From NCBI RefSeq assembly GCF_008370325.1, contig NZ_VNIP01000006.1, positions 186,001 through 250,000 of the forward strand: 64,000 bases of DNA, read 5' to 3'. The first letter of the stretch is position 1, and the number at the start of each line of letters is the position of its first letter. The notes beneath the pieces were generated by a model, which was not told where the DNA came from, did no database searches, and saw only the letters and a list, made by a program, of their open reading frames with translations. This DNA comes from Martinezella tropici (lineage in GTDB: Bacteria > Pseudomonadota > Alphaproteobacteria > Rhizobiales > Rhizobiaceae). Positions 34,961 through 43,845 of the stretch are shown here, piece by piece. A program made the position numbers and the translations under genes.

Positions 34961-36199
34961 ATGTCGTCAAAGCCTCGATTCCGCCATAGACCTTTTCTTG
35001 TCGCGCTCACGGCCGGGCTGACGATATTTCCACTGCTGGCTGCAGCGCAATCGGATAATGGCGCCACGTCGTTGCCCGGCGTTCAGGCGCCGGCGGAGAA
35101 GGGCGCGCGGCCTGATGACAAGGTTCAGGCCGATGATAAGGCGCAGTCTGATGACGCATCCTCCGTGCCGGATGCGCCGGCGACCAACGAAAGTATCGTG
35201 ACGCGGCCGCTGGGTGCCGATGCCGGCACCTTCAAGACCGAGAAGATCCAGCCGGGCACCGAGCCGAAGGCCGACGGCGACATTAAGCCCTCGGAAGGCG
35301 TCGGCGTCTTCGAGCGCATGGGAGCCAATCTGCCTGCCCTGCCGCCGGAAAAACCCTTCAAGGGCAAGGTCGACGACGCCTATGGCGCCTTCCAGCGCGG
35401 CTACTATCTGACCGCGTTTCAGCGGGCGTTGCCGCGGGCGCAGCTCGGCGATCCGGCCGCGCAGACCCTTATTGCCGAGCTGATGTCACAGGGATTGGGC
35501 GTCAAGCGCGACACTAAGGACGCCGCTTTCTGGTACAGCAAGGCCGCCGACGGTGGCGACGCCACCTCCATGTTCAAATACGCGCTGATCCTGATGGAAG
35601 GCCGTGACGTGCCCCGCGATCAGAAGAAGGCGGATGAATGGATGAAGAAGGCTGCCGAAGCCGGGCAGCCTTCGGCCGAATTCAACGTGGCACAGATGCT
35701 GACGGCCGAAAATCCCGGCGCGAAGGGCCTAAAAATGGCGCTTCCCTATTATGAGAAATCCGCCGAGCAGGGCATTGCCGACGCGCAATATGCCGTCTCG
35801 CAGCTCTATCTCAACCTTCCCGACATGCCACCGGAGAAGAAGGCCAGCGCGCGGGAGTGGCTGTCGCGCGCCGCCAATTCAGGCTTCGACACCGCGCAGC
35901 TCGATATGGGCCTCTGGCTGATCAACGGCATCGGCGGCAAACAGGATCTCGAAAACGGCTTCAACTGGATGCGGGTTGCCGCCTATCGCGGCAACGTCGT
36001 CGCTCAGAACAAGCTGGCGCATCTTTACATCAACGCCATCGGCACGAAGCAGGATCCGGTGGCTGCGGCCACCTGGTATGTCATTTCCCGCCGCGCCGGT
36101 CTGAAGGATGCAGAGCTCGAGGATTTCTATCAGGGCATCGAGGACTATCAGCAGAAGGCGGCCATCGATGCTGCGAACAAGTATCGTCGCGCGCGGTAG
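34961..36199 (+). CDS. Exported Sel1-repeat protein
   Basis: The 412-residue protein has a signal peptide (residues about 12-28) followed by a Asp/Ala/Pro-rich linker and then at least five Sel1-like repeats (A-x-x-W-Y-x-K-A-A-x-x-G-x-x-x-A), for example D-A-A-F-W-Y-S-K-A-A-D-G-G-D. Such repeats bind other proteins and here are probably periplasmic. In rhizobia related proteins affect exopolysaccharide production, but the specific role here is unknown. Probably co-transcribed with the ThiE-like gene. Confidence 0.88.
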   Translation: MSSKPRFRHRPFLVALTAGLTIFPLLAAAQSDNGATSLPGVQAPAEKGARPDDKVQADDKAQSDDASSVPDAPATNESIVTRPLGADAGTFKTEKIQPGTEPKADGDIKPSEGVGVFERMGANLPALPPEKPFKGKVDDAYGAFQRGYYLTAFQRALPRAQLGDPAAQTLIAELMSQGLGVKRDTKDAAFWYSKAADGGDATSMFKYALILMEGRDVPRDQKKADEWMKKAAEAGQPSAEFNVAQMLTAENPGAKGLKMALPYYEKSAEQGIADAQYAVSQLYLNLPDMPPEKKASAREWLSRAANSGFDTAQLDMGLWLINGIGGKQDLENGFNWMRVAAYRGNVVAQNKLAHLYINAIGTKQDPVAAATWYVISRRAGLKDAELEDFYQGIEDYQQKAAIDAANKYRRAR

Positions 36200-36394
36200 C
36201 AGCCGAGGTTGAAACTAGCCGTAAAGGGCCTGATGTGACGTCAGTTTGCGCGTGCCATAGCCTCACCACTTGAAATTCCCCCGATTTTATGGTCTTGAGG
36301 CCGCCAATCTTTATTTCCGCTGACGCTCCCGCTCCGTCGGGGCCTGCTTTCGGGCCGCCCGGTCAGCGCTTTCTGCATTATCCAAGGAAACCCG

Positions 36395-37195
36395 ATGGCC
36401 CGTTCTGCTCTTCTCAATGTCATGGTTCAGGCTGCCCTCAAGGCAGGCAAGTCGCTCAGCCGCGATTTCGGCGAAGTGCAGAACCTGCAGGTTTCGGTGA
36501 AGGGACCGGGCGATTTCGTCAGCCAGGCGGATCTGAAGGCGCAGAAGATCATCCGCGACGAGCTGATGAAGGCGCGCCCCACCTACGGTTTCCTCGGCGA
36601 GGAAAGCGAAGAGGTCAAGGGCACGGATGGCGCGCATCGCTGGATCGTCGATCCGCTCGACGGCACCACCAACTTCCTGCACGGCATTCCGATGTTTTCC
36701 GTTTCGATCGCGCTTGAGCGCAATGACGAGATCGTTGCCGGCGTCATCTTCAATCCGGCGACCGACGAGCTCTATACAACCGAACGCGGCGGCGGGGCAT
36801 TCCTCAATGACCGTCGCCTGCGCGTCGCTTCGCGCCGCGTGCTGTCGGATAGCGTCATCGGCTGCGGCGTTCCGCATCTCGGTCGCGGCAATCACGGCAA
36901 GTTCCTGGTGGAGCTGCGCCACGTCATGGGCGAAGTCGCCGGTGTGCGCCGCCTCGGCTCCGCATCGCTCGATCTCGCCTACGTGGCGGCCGGTCGTTTC
37001 GACGGTTTCTGGGAAACCGGTCTTTCGCCCTGGGATGTCGCGGCCGGCATTCTGCTGATCCGCGAAGCCGGCGGGTTCGTCTCGGATTTCCATGGCGGCA
37101 ACGACATGCTCGGCACCAGTTCGATCATCTGCGGCAATGAGCACATCCAGAAGGCGCTCGCCGAAGTGGTGAAGCGTCCGATCCCGACGAAGTAA
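36395..37195 (+). CDS. suhB: Inositol-1-monophosphatase (SuhB)
   Basis: Li-sensitive phosphatase for inositol phosphates, and in bacteria also linked to transcription processivity. The 266-residue protein has the metal site G-E-E-S-E-E, the signature W-I-V-D-P-L-D-G-T-T-N-F-L-H-G and the C-terminal G-L-S-P-W-D-V-A-A-G. Length is typical. A terminator follows directly. Confidence 0.95.
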   Translation: MARSALLNVMVQAALKAGKSLSRDFGEVQNLQVSVKGPGDFVSQADLKAQKIIRDELMKARPTYGFLGEESEEVKGTDGAHRWIVDPLDGTTNFLHGIPMFSVSIALERNDEIVAGVIFNPATDELYTTERGGGAFLNDRRLRVASRRVLSDSVIGCGVPHLGRGNHGKFLVELRHVMGEVAGVRRLGSASLDLAYVAAGRFDGFWETGLSPWDVAAGILLIREAGGFVSDFHGGNDMLGTSSIICGNEHIQKALAEVVKRPIPTK

Positions 37196-37223
37196 GCCAT
37201 TCCCCCATTCGCTTTTTCGAATG

Positions 37224-37256
37224 ACAAAACAGTCTGTTGCCAACGGACTGTTTTGT
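37224..37256 (+). terminator. Terminator after suhB
   Basis: Two 16-base arms, 37224-37239 and 37241-37256, are complementary with a single G-T pair, giving a long stable hairpin ending in TTTTGTGCTTT. It separates suhB from the envelope-motor pair. Confidence 0.85.
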
Positions 37257-37330
37257 GCTTTCCGTCTCTTCAATTCGGCACAATGTTGCTCTAGTCTCCG
37301 CTTGCGGAAAATGCGGTGGCGGAGCGCGTG

Positions 37331-38374
37331 ATGGAAAATGTGAATCTGTCGGACCTGGGATCGACCGACAACGTATCGGGCAATTACACCTACAAGCTCT
37401 CGAGCCCGATGGCCTTCTTCTGGACGATGGTTCTTTTTCTGATCATCGTCGGCTTCATTGTGGCCATCCTCTTCCGCCAGGCCCAGGTCGCCTTCCTGCA
37501 CAATCCCGGGCTTAACGGCCTCATCCTGGGCGTTCTGGCCGTCGGTATTCTGCTGGTCTTCAATCATGTGCTGATGCTGAGGCCGGAGGTTCGCTGGTTC
37601 AATCATTTCCGCGCCGTCGGCAATGCGGACAAGGTCGGCCGCAATCCGCGGCTTCTCGCGCCGATGCGGGCGCTGCTCGGCAACCGCCGCGCGATGCAGC
37701 TCTCCACCGCGACACTGCGCTCCATTCTCGATTCGATTGCGACGCGCCTCGACGAATCGCGCGATACCTCGCGCTATCTCATCGGCCTGCTGGTCTTTCT
37801 GGGTCTGCTCGGCACCTTCTGGGGTCTGATCGGCACCATCGGCTCGATCAACGATGTCATCCAGGGCCTCGACGTCGGTACCGGCGGCACCGGCGATATT
37901 CTGAGCGCCCTGAAGAGCGGGCTTTCAGGCCCGTTGGTCGGCATGGGCACGGCCTTCTCGTCGTCGCTGCTCGGCCTTTCCGGCTCGCTGATCCTCGGCT
38001 TCCTCGACCTGCAGGCCGGCCGCGCGCAGAACCGCTTCTACACCGAGCTCGAAAACTGGCTCTCGTCGGTCACCGATGTCGGCTCCGATATCGCCCCAGT
38101 CATCGAAGGCGCGGCGGGTGCCTCTTCGGAGGATGTGCGGGCGCTGTCGGATTATCTGCGCAAGATCGCCGAGGAGGGCGGCGGTCAGCGCTCGGTAACC
38201 GCCATGGCCAACCTTGCCGAAGGCATTCAGGGTCTGGTCAAGAACATGCGCAACGAACAGCAGATGCTGCGTGACTGGATCGAGGCGCAGCAGGAAGAGG
38301 CGAAATCGATGCGTCGCACGCTCGATCGGCTCGCCGACCGCATCGGCCACACCGAGAAGACCGGGAGCAAGTAA
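37331..38374 (+). CDS. MotA/TolQ/ExbB-type proton-channel membrane protein
   Basis: The 347-residue protein has an N-terminal membrane segment (about 20-40), a second at about 55-72 and then the MotA/TolQ channel part with helices near L-I-G-L-L-V-F-L-G-L-L-G-T-F-W-G-L-I-G and G-M-G-T-A-F-S-S-S-L-L-G-L-S-G-S-L, the conserved family blocks. A coiled-coil C-terminal tail follows. ATG at 37331 has a GGAG site. With the OmpA-like gene three bases downstream it forms a two-gene motor or energy-transducing unit, not flagellar by context. Confidence 0.87.
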   Translation: MENVNLSDLGSTDNVSGNYTYKLSSPMAFFWTMVLFLIIVGFIVAILFRQAQVAFLHNPGLNGLILGVLAVGILLVFNHVLMLRPEVRWFNHFRAVGNADKVGRNPRLLAPMRALLGNRRAMQLSTATLRSILDSIATRLDESRDTSRYLIGLLVFLGLLGTFWGLIGTIGSINDVIQGLDVGTGGTGDILSALKSGLSGPLVGMGTAFSSSLLGLSGSLILGFLDLQAGRAQNRFYTELENWLSSVTDVGSDIAPVIEGAAGASSEDVRALSDYLRKIAEEGGGQRSVTAMANLAEGIQGLVKNMRNEQQMLRDWIEAQQEEAKSMRRTLDRLADRIGHTEKTGSK

Positions 38375-38377
38375 GCC

Positions 38378-39409
38378 ATGGCGCTCGCCCGCAACCGACG
38401 CCACCAGAGAAGCGTCGACTATTGGCCCGGTTTCGTCGACGCGCTCTCCACGCTGCTGATGGCCATCATGTTCCTGCTGACGGTGTTCGTCGTCGGCCAA
38501 TTCATCCTCAGTCGTGAAATCTCCGGGCGTGACGAGGTCCTCAACCGCCTCAACAGCCGCATCAACGATCTGGTGGAGCAACTGGCGCTCGAAAAGAACG
38601 GCAAGCAGGATCTGGAGGATACAGTTGCCAACCTTCAGGCGTCGCTATCATCGGCGGAGAGCGAACGCTCGCGTCTGCAGTCTCTGCTTGCCGCGGGTTC
38701 CGGCAGCAGCCAGGCCGCCGAGCAGCGGGCCGGTACGCTGTCGCAGCAGCTCGACGAGGAGAAGCAGGTGAGTGCGCGGGCTCTTACCCAGCTCGATCTC
38801 CTCAATCAGCAGATTGCCGCGCTGCGCAGCCAGATCGCCGCCGTGGAAGCGGCGCTCCAGGCTTCTGAGGCCAAGGACCAGTCGTCGCAGGTGAAGATCG
38901 CCGATCTTGGGCGGCGGCTGAACGTGGCGCTGGCGCAGCGTGTACAGGAACTGAACCGTTACCGCTCGGATTTCTTCGGCCGCTTGCGCGAGATCCTCTC
39001 CGACCGTGACAATATCCGTATCGTCGGCGACCGTTTCGTGTTCCAGTCGGAAGTGTTGTTCCCATCGGGATCGGCCGATCTCAATCCGGCCGGCCAGACG
39101 GAGATGGCCAAGCTGGCGGCGGCTCTCATCGATCTTTCCAAGGAAATTCCGTCTGAGATCAATTGGGTGCTGCGCGTCGATGGCCACACCGACAATGTGC
39201 CGCTTTCGGGCAATGGCCGCTATCCGGACAACTGGGCACTGTCGTCGGGGCGCGCCATCGCGGTCGTCAAGTTCCTGATCTCGCAGGGCGTTCCCGCCGA
39301 CAGGCTTGTTGCGGCCGGCTTCGGCGAATTCCAACCGATCGCACCCGGCGATACGCCGGATGCTCGCGCCACCAACCGGCGCATCGAACTGAAGCTGACG
39401 GAAAAATAA
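38378..39409 (+). CDS. OmpA-domain peptidoglycan-binding protein with MotB-like anchor
   Basis: The 343-residue protein has one N-terminal membrane helix (F-V-D-A-L-S-T-L-L-M-A-I-M-F-L-L), a long coiled coil (about 45-190) and a C-terminal OmpA/MotB domain with G-H-T-D-N-V-P-L-S-G-N, N-W-A-L-S-S-G-R-A and A-T-N-R-R-I-E-L. The Asp in the F-V-D-A motif before the helix resembles the proton-binding Asp of MotB. It starts three bases after the MotA-like gene and surely works with it in the envelope. Confidence 0.9.
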   Translation: MALARNRRHQRSVDYWPGFVDALSTLLMAIMFLLTVFVVGQFILSREISGRDEVLNRLNSRINDLVEQLALEKNGKQDLEDTVANLQASLSSAESERSRLQSLLAAGSGSSQAAEQRAGTLSQQLDEEKQVSARALTQLDLLNQQIAALRSQIAAVEAALQASEAKDQSSQVKIADLGRRLNVALAQRVQELNRYRSDFFGRLREILSDRDNIRIVGDRFVFQSEVLFPSGSADLNPAGQTEMAKLAAALIDLSKEIPSEINWVLRVDGHTDNVPLSGNGRYPDNWALSSGRAIAVVKFLISQGVPADRLVAAGFGEFQPIAPGDTPDARATNRRIELKLTEK

Positions 39410-39413
39410 TCGG

Positions 39414-40661
39414 TCATCGCTCCGGCGATGCGATACTATCGAGGCGTGCCTGCAGGAATTGCCGCACGGCTTCGCTGTCACTGAGGCCGATCGCGGTACG
39501 ATATGCGTGGGAGGCGTTTTCCATATCGCCGGTCTCGGTCAGCAGATGAGCGAGCACGGCCCAATAAGGCTGATAGTTGACGATTTCGCGCCCGGCCATC
39601 CGGTCAAGGAGAGCCAACCCCGCAGCAGGACCTTCTACCTTGCCCGCCACCGCCGCGTGGCTGACGCGCGCGCCGGCCGTCGGCTTCATGATCACAAGTG
39701 CTTCATAGAGCTTGGCCAGTGCGGTCCAGTCGGTCCCACCGGAGCGTCGCCGGTCGGCATGCACGGACTGGATTGCAGCCTGGCACTGGAACGGACCGAA
39801 GCGCCCGAATGCACCAGCCTTTCGCAACAGATTGTCGGCTTCCACGATCATTTCGGCATCCCAAAGGGACATGTCCTGTTGGTCGAGAGGGACATATCGT
39901 CCATTCGCGTCGCGCCGCGCTTCACGACGGGATTGACTGTAGAGCATCAGCGACAACAAGCCCGCCGCCTCCGGCTCCTGGGGTAGGGTCGCAAGCAGAG
40001 TGCGGCCGAGCCAGATGGCCTCATCCGCGAGGGATCTTTGCTTGCCGATCTCTCCGTCGACCCCGTCCCAGCCGAGGCCATAGGCGGCATATATCGCCGA
40101 GAGTACGCTTTCCAATCGGTCCGGTAACACGGACCGCTCCGGAACGATAAAAGGAATATGTGCGTCGCGGATCTTGATTTTTGCCCGCACGAGCCGCTGG
40201 CTCATGGCTTGCGGCGAAACGAGGAAGGCCTTGGCTATGGTTGCGGCATCGACGGCCAGTACGGATTGCAGCATCAGCGGGGTGTGGGCCGAGCGATCCA
40301 GAGCCGGATGGGCGCAGACGAAGAGGAGCTTCAAGCGCTCATCCGGAAAGGTGGAATTGTCGGCGTTCATGCGTTCCTCCGCTTCTTCGAAGGCCATCAT
40401 GATCCTGTCGCGCGCTCCGGCCCTGACGTTCTCGTGCCTGACCCGCCGAAGGAGGTTGCGCTTGGCTGCAATCAACAGCCAGGCTTCCGGATTATCGGGG
40501 ATGCCGCGTTCCGGCCAGGTACTCAGCGCTGCCGCGATCGCATCGGACAAAGCATCCTCGGCCGCCGGCACGTCGCGGAAGCGCGCGGCGAGAAAAGCGA
40601 TCAGCTTGCCGTAGGATTGACGCGCCGCTTGCTCGGCAGCGCGTCGGGCATCCAATGCCAT
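39414..40661 (-). CDS. ECF42-type RNA polymerase sigma factor
   Basis: The 415-residue protein has N-terminal sigma-2 (R-D-V-P-A-A-E-D-A-L-S-D-A) and sigma-4 regions followed by a long C-terminal helical TPR-like extension, the hallmark of ECF42. There is no anti-sigma gene; ECF42 factors are instead coded next to a YCII/DGPF protein, as here (the stop of the YCII gene is 6 bases upstream). ATG at 40661 is chosen; the frame is open for 24 more codons. Confidence 0.9.
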   Translation of the reverse strand: MALDARRAAEQAARQSYGKLIAFLAARFRDVPAAEDALSDAIAAALSTWPERGIPDNPEAWLLIAAKRNLLRRVRHENVRAGARDRIMMAFEEAEERMNADNSTFPDERLKLLFVCAHPALDRSAHTPLMLQSVLAVDAATIAKAFLVSPQAMSQRLVRAKIKIRDAHIPFIVPERSVLPDRLESVLSAIYAAYGLGWDGVDGEIGKQRSLADEAIWLGRTLLATLPQEPEAAGLLSLMLYSQSRREARRDANGRYVPLDQQDMSLWDAEMIVEADNLLRKAGAFGRFGPFQCQAAIQSVHADRRRSGGTDWTALAKLYEALVIMKPTAGARVSHAAVAGKVEGPAAGLALLDRMAGREIVNYQPYWAVLAHLLTETGDMENASHAYRTAIGLSDSEAVRQFLQARLDSIASPER

Positions 40662-40666
40662 GATGG

Positions 40667-41005
40667 CTACATTTGCAATCGCGGCCGTATCTCGACCGAG
40701 CCTTGCTGGGAGATCGGTATACGCAAGGCCCATTCCAGCGCAGCATCGAGATCCGGCACGTCGATCAGATAGAAGCCGCCAAGCTGCTCCTTGCCGTCAG
40801 GGAAGGGACCGTCCTTTACCTCGTGGTCCTCGCCCTGGCGACGGACGACCGTTGCCGTTTCCGGCGCGGTCAATCCAGCGCCCCCAGTCATGATGCCGGC
40901 CTGGATAAGCGCCTGCGTGTAGGCGATCCAACCGTTCTTATAGGTCGGATCGGCGCGACGCCCAAAATCCTCGGCTGATTCACGGATGATCAAAGCATAT
41001 TGCAT
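40667..41005 (-). CDS. YCII/DGPF-domain partner of the ECF42 sigma factor
   Basis: The 112-residue protein starts M-Q-Y-A-L-I-I-R-E and contains the family signature D-G-P-F-P-D-G-K-E-Q-L-G-G-F-Y-L-I-D, which names the DGPF family. Such proteins always sit beside ECF42 factors, and here only five bases separate the two genes. It is possibly a sensor or target; the mechanism is unknown. Start at 41005 chosen by family length. Confidence 0.9.
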   Translation of the reverse strand: MQYALIIRESAEDFGRRADPTYKNGWIAYTQALIQAGIMTGGAGLTAPETATVVRRQGEDHEVKDGPFPDGKEQLGGFYLIDVPDLDAALEWALRIPISQQGSVEIRPRLQM

Positions 41006-41190
41006 GAGATAGGTCTCCCATTTGCAGTTTTGACGATAGCCGGACGGTGTACCCTGCAAAGCTGAATGCCGGACTATACAACACCGCTGGCAAAACGGCT
41101 TCCTGCCGCTTCGACATAATGAACCGTGAGCCCGGGTGAATTCGACACTCGCGGAAAGATTTTTTGAAATTCGCGGCCGAAAAATCAAAA

Positions 41191-41219
41191 CGGCCGGCAT
41201 GCCCAAGGGCAGCCGGCCG
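41191..41219 (-). terminator. Terminator of the YegP-like gene
   Basis: CGGCCGGC-A-TGCC, loop CAAG, GGCA-GCCGGCCG forms a strong stem. On the minus strand it is followed by TTTTGATTTTT, 36 bases after the DUF1508 stop. Confidence 0.8.
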
Positions 41220-41254
41220 GAAATGGCTTTGCAGCGAATGCTTGACGAGAAGTC

Positions 41255-41443
41255 TTAGGCCGTTGCGGTGGTCTGGTCGTCGATGACGGCGGCGCCGACA
41301 TGAGCCTTGATCGATTCGATGGCATGCAGAGCCGAAGCCTTCGCCTTGTAGCCTTCGGAACCGAACATGGTTTCACCATTCGAGGCTTTGAAGCGGAAGC
41401 GAAACTCGCCGGCCTTGTCCTTGTAGACTTCAAATTTATACAT
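41255..41443 (-). CDS. YegP/DUF1508 small protein
   Basis: The 62-residue protein has one YegP repeat: F-E-V-Y-K-D-K-A-G-E-F-R-F-R-F-K-A-S-N-G-E, then S-E-G-Y-K-A-K-A-S-A-L-H-A-I-E-S-I. E. coli YegP has two such units; this is a single-unit version. Function unknown. A GGAGA site is upstream of the ATG and the gene has its own terminator. Confidence 0.9.
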   Translation of the reverse strand: MYKFEVYKDKAGEFRFRFKASNGETMFGSEGYKAKASALHAIESIKAHVGAAVIDDQTTATA

Positions 41444-41552
41444 GGTTCACGTCTCCTAGAATCGCATCAGCGCGGGATAACGCGGAAAATCTAGCTCAAC
41501 TTCAAAGTTATTTCCATATGGTTGTATTTGCGGCAACGGAACGCTGCACACA

Positions 41553-43433
41553 CTATTTCGCGACAAGCATGTGTTGCTCTATGCCGGCATCGAACTGCAG
41601 GCGTGCAAGCTTCGCGTAGATGCCGCCGTGGCGGATCAGGCTCTGATGCGTGCCTTCCTCGACGATACGCCCCTGATCCAGCACCAGAATGCGGTCGGCC
41701 TTCAGCACTGTCGCCAGGCGATGGGCAATGACGAGGGTGGTGCGTGTTTCCATGAGGCCTTCCAAGGCCTTCTGCACCAGGGTTTCGCTTTCCGCATCGA
41801 GGGCGGAGGTTGCTTCGTCGAGTAGCAGGATCGGCGCATTCTTCAGGATGGCGCGCGCAATGGCGATGCGCTGGCGCTGGCCACCGGAGAGCGTTACGCC
41901 GCGCTCGCCGACTTGCGTGTCGTATCCCTGTTCCAGACGCGAGACGAACTCGTCCGCCTGTGCGGCGATGGCGGCGGCGTGCACTTCCTCGCGAGAGGCA
42001 TCCGGGCGGCCGAAGGCGATGTTGTCATGGATGGAGGCGGCGAAGATTGTCGTATCTTGCGGCACGATGGCGACGCGCTCGCGCAAGGCGTCCGGCAGGA
42101 CATCGCGAGCGTCGACGCCATCTATGGCGACGCGACCCTTTTGCGGATCATAGAAACGCAGCAGCAACGAGAAGATGGTGCTCTTGCCGGCTCCGGACGC
42201 CCCGACGATCGCAACCGTCTCGCCCGGCTTCACCGAGAAGGAGAGCCCATGCAGCGCCGATCTGCCGGGACGTGACGGATAGGAGAAGTGGACATCGGAG
42301 AATTCCACGCGGCCTTGCGGCGGCTGCGGCAAGGGCAGAGGATTGGCTGGAGCGGCAATCGGCGATACCTCGGCGAGCAGCTCGCCCAGACGGTCGGCCG
42401 CACCCGCGGCCTGGGACAGCTCGCCCCAGACTTCCGACAGCGAACCGAGCGAGGAACCGGCAATGACGGAATAAAGCAGGAACTGGCCGAGCGTGCCGGC
42501 CGACATGGTGCCGGCGAGCACATTCTGCGCACCGACCCAGAGAACGGCGACGATGCTGCCGAAAACCATGGCAATGGCAAAACCCGTCAGCAGCGAGCGG
42601 GATTTGATCGCCGCGCGCGCCGCCTGATAGGCATCCTCGACCGCGTTGCCGTAGCGCCGCGAGGCGGCGATCTCGCCATTATAGGCCTGTATGGTGCGGT
42701 TGGCCGCGATGGTCTCGTTGGCATAGGCGGATGCCTGCGCCAGAGTATCCTGCGCGGCACGCGAGCGCTTGCGCACGGAACGGCCGAAACTGACCAGCGG
42801 CAGCACGATGATCGGGATGGCGATCAGGACAATGCTGGAAAGCTTCGGGCTGGTGACGATCATCATGATCACGGCGCCAAGACAGAGTATGAGGTTGCGT
42901 AGCGCCACGGAGGCGGTGGCGCCGACCGCGGACTTGATCTGGGTCGTGTCGGCCGTCAGCCGCGAGACGATCTCGCCCGACTGATTGACGTCGAAGAAGG
43001 AGGGCGACAGTCGCGTGACGTGGTCGAAGACCTCGCGGCGCATGTCGGAGACGATGCGCTCGCCGATGGAGATGACGAAATAGTAGCGCAGCGCGCTCGC
43101 CGCAGCGAGTACCAGTGCCATGCCCATGATCGCAACGAAATAGCTGTCGATCAGGCCGCGGTCGGCCTCATCGAAGCCGTGGTCGATCATGCGGCGCACG
43201 GCGACCGGCAGAGCGAGCGAGGTGACGGCTGCAAGGACGAGCGAGACAAGCGCTCCAGCCACCATGCCGCGATATCGCCTAAGATATGGCGCCAGTCGTC
43301 CAAGGGGACGGATCGAACGGGTTTTCTTTTCCTCTGCCTGGCCAGTTTCTGACAAGTCGTCTCCAATCCCCATATCAGCAAGGGACTCGACGTTTCGCCC
43401 CTTGTTATCGCCGCTGCCTTCATGTATAGGCAC
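41553..43433 (-). CDS. ABC exporter, fused permease and ATPase (MsbA-like)
   Basis: The 626-residue half-transporter has six membrane helices (about 55-330) and a C-terminal nucleotide-binding domain with Walker A G-A-S-G-A-G-K-S-T, the signature L-S-G-G-Q-R-Q-R and Walker B I-L-L-L-D-E-A-T-S. It would act as a homodimer exporting lipid, peptide or drug; substrate unknown. The start is GTG at 43433 (M-P-I-H-E-G-S); no closer ATG gives the frame. Confidence 0.92.
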   Translation of the reverse strand: MPIHEGSGDNKGRNVESLADMGIGDDLSETGQAEEKKTRSIRPLGRLAPYLRRYRGMVAGALVSLVLAAVTSLALPVAVRRMIDHGFDEADRGLIDSYFVAIMGMALVLAAASALRYYFVISIGERIVSDMRREVFDHVTRLSPSFFDVNQSGEIVSRLTADTTQIKSAVGATASVALRNLILCLGAVIMMIVTSPKLSSIVLIAIPIIVLPLVSFGRSVRKRSRAAQDTLAQASAYANETIAANRTIQAYNGEIAASRRYGNAVEDAYQAARAAIKSRSLLTGFAIAMVFGSIVAVLWVGAQNVLAGTMSAGTLGQFLLYSVIAGSSLGSLSEVWGELSQAAGAADRLGELLAEVSPIAAPANPLPLPQPPQGRVEFSDVHFSYPSRPGRSALHGLSFSVKPGETVAIVGASGAGKSTIFSLLLRFYDPQKGRVAIDGVDARDVLPDALRERVAIVPQDTTIFAASIHDNIAFGRPDASREEVHAAAIAAQADEFVSRLEQGYDTQVGERGVTLSGGQRQRIAIARAILKNAPILLLDEATSALDAESETLVQKALEGLMETRTTLVIAHRLATVLKADRILVLDQGRIVEEGTHQSLIRHGGIYAKLARLQFDAGIEQHMLVAK

Positions 43434-43547
43434 GCCATCTTAATTGGAAGCCGTGGCCTTTAACGGACTGCGGCTTCATTTATTCAATCGGTTCGGTTGC
43501 CGCAATGCCTTGCGACAAATGGACCCTGGCATGACAGGAAGATTGTT

Positions 43548-43769
43548 ATGAAGGCCAACATTCATCCCGACTACCACACGATCAAGGTAGTCATGACCGA
43601 CGGCACCGAATATGAAACCCGCTCGACCTGGGGTTCTGAAGGCGCTGTCATGAACCTCGAAATCGACTCCAAGTCCCATCCGGCTTGGACGGGCGGCAAC
43701 CAGCAGCTGATGGACCGTGCCGGCCGCGTTTCGAAGTTCAACAAGCGCTTCGGCGGTCTCGGCATCTAA
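43548..43769 (+). CDS. rpmE: Ribosomal protein L31, cysteine-free type
   Basis: The 73-residue protein begins [10 protein letters not shown] and ends R-F-G-G-L-G-I with the H-P-A-W-T-G-G block of L31. The four zinc cysteines of the usual form are missing (the [10 protein letters not shown] segment has Asp and Ser where C-x-x-C is usual), so this is the C-minus form. Single gene with an AGGAAG site and a terminator behind it. Confidence 0.94.
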   Translation: MKANIHPDYHTIKVVMTDGTEYETRSTWGSEGAVMNLEIDSKSHPAWTGGNQQLMDRAGRVSKFNKRFGGLGI

Positions 43770-43795
43770 TCGCTCTGCGATTTGCCGTTTGAAAA

Positions 43796-43820
43796 GAGCC
43801 CGGTTTTGCCGGGCTTTTTT
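43796..43820 (+). terminator. Rho-independent terminator of rpmE
   Basis: AGCCCGG, loop TTTTG, CCGGGCT followed by TTTTT. It lies 27 bases after the rpmE stop and also separates it from the convergent GTPase gene. Confidence 0.9.
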
Positions 43821-43845
43821 GCGTTCGGCACATGGCCCCGGCGCC

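Noticed and set aside
37331..39409. Zorya-like defence pair (ZorA/ZorB)
   Set aside because: The MotA-like and OmpA-like pair resembles ZorAB in type, but no helicase or nuclease partner gene follows and both neighbours are housekeeping genes.
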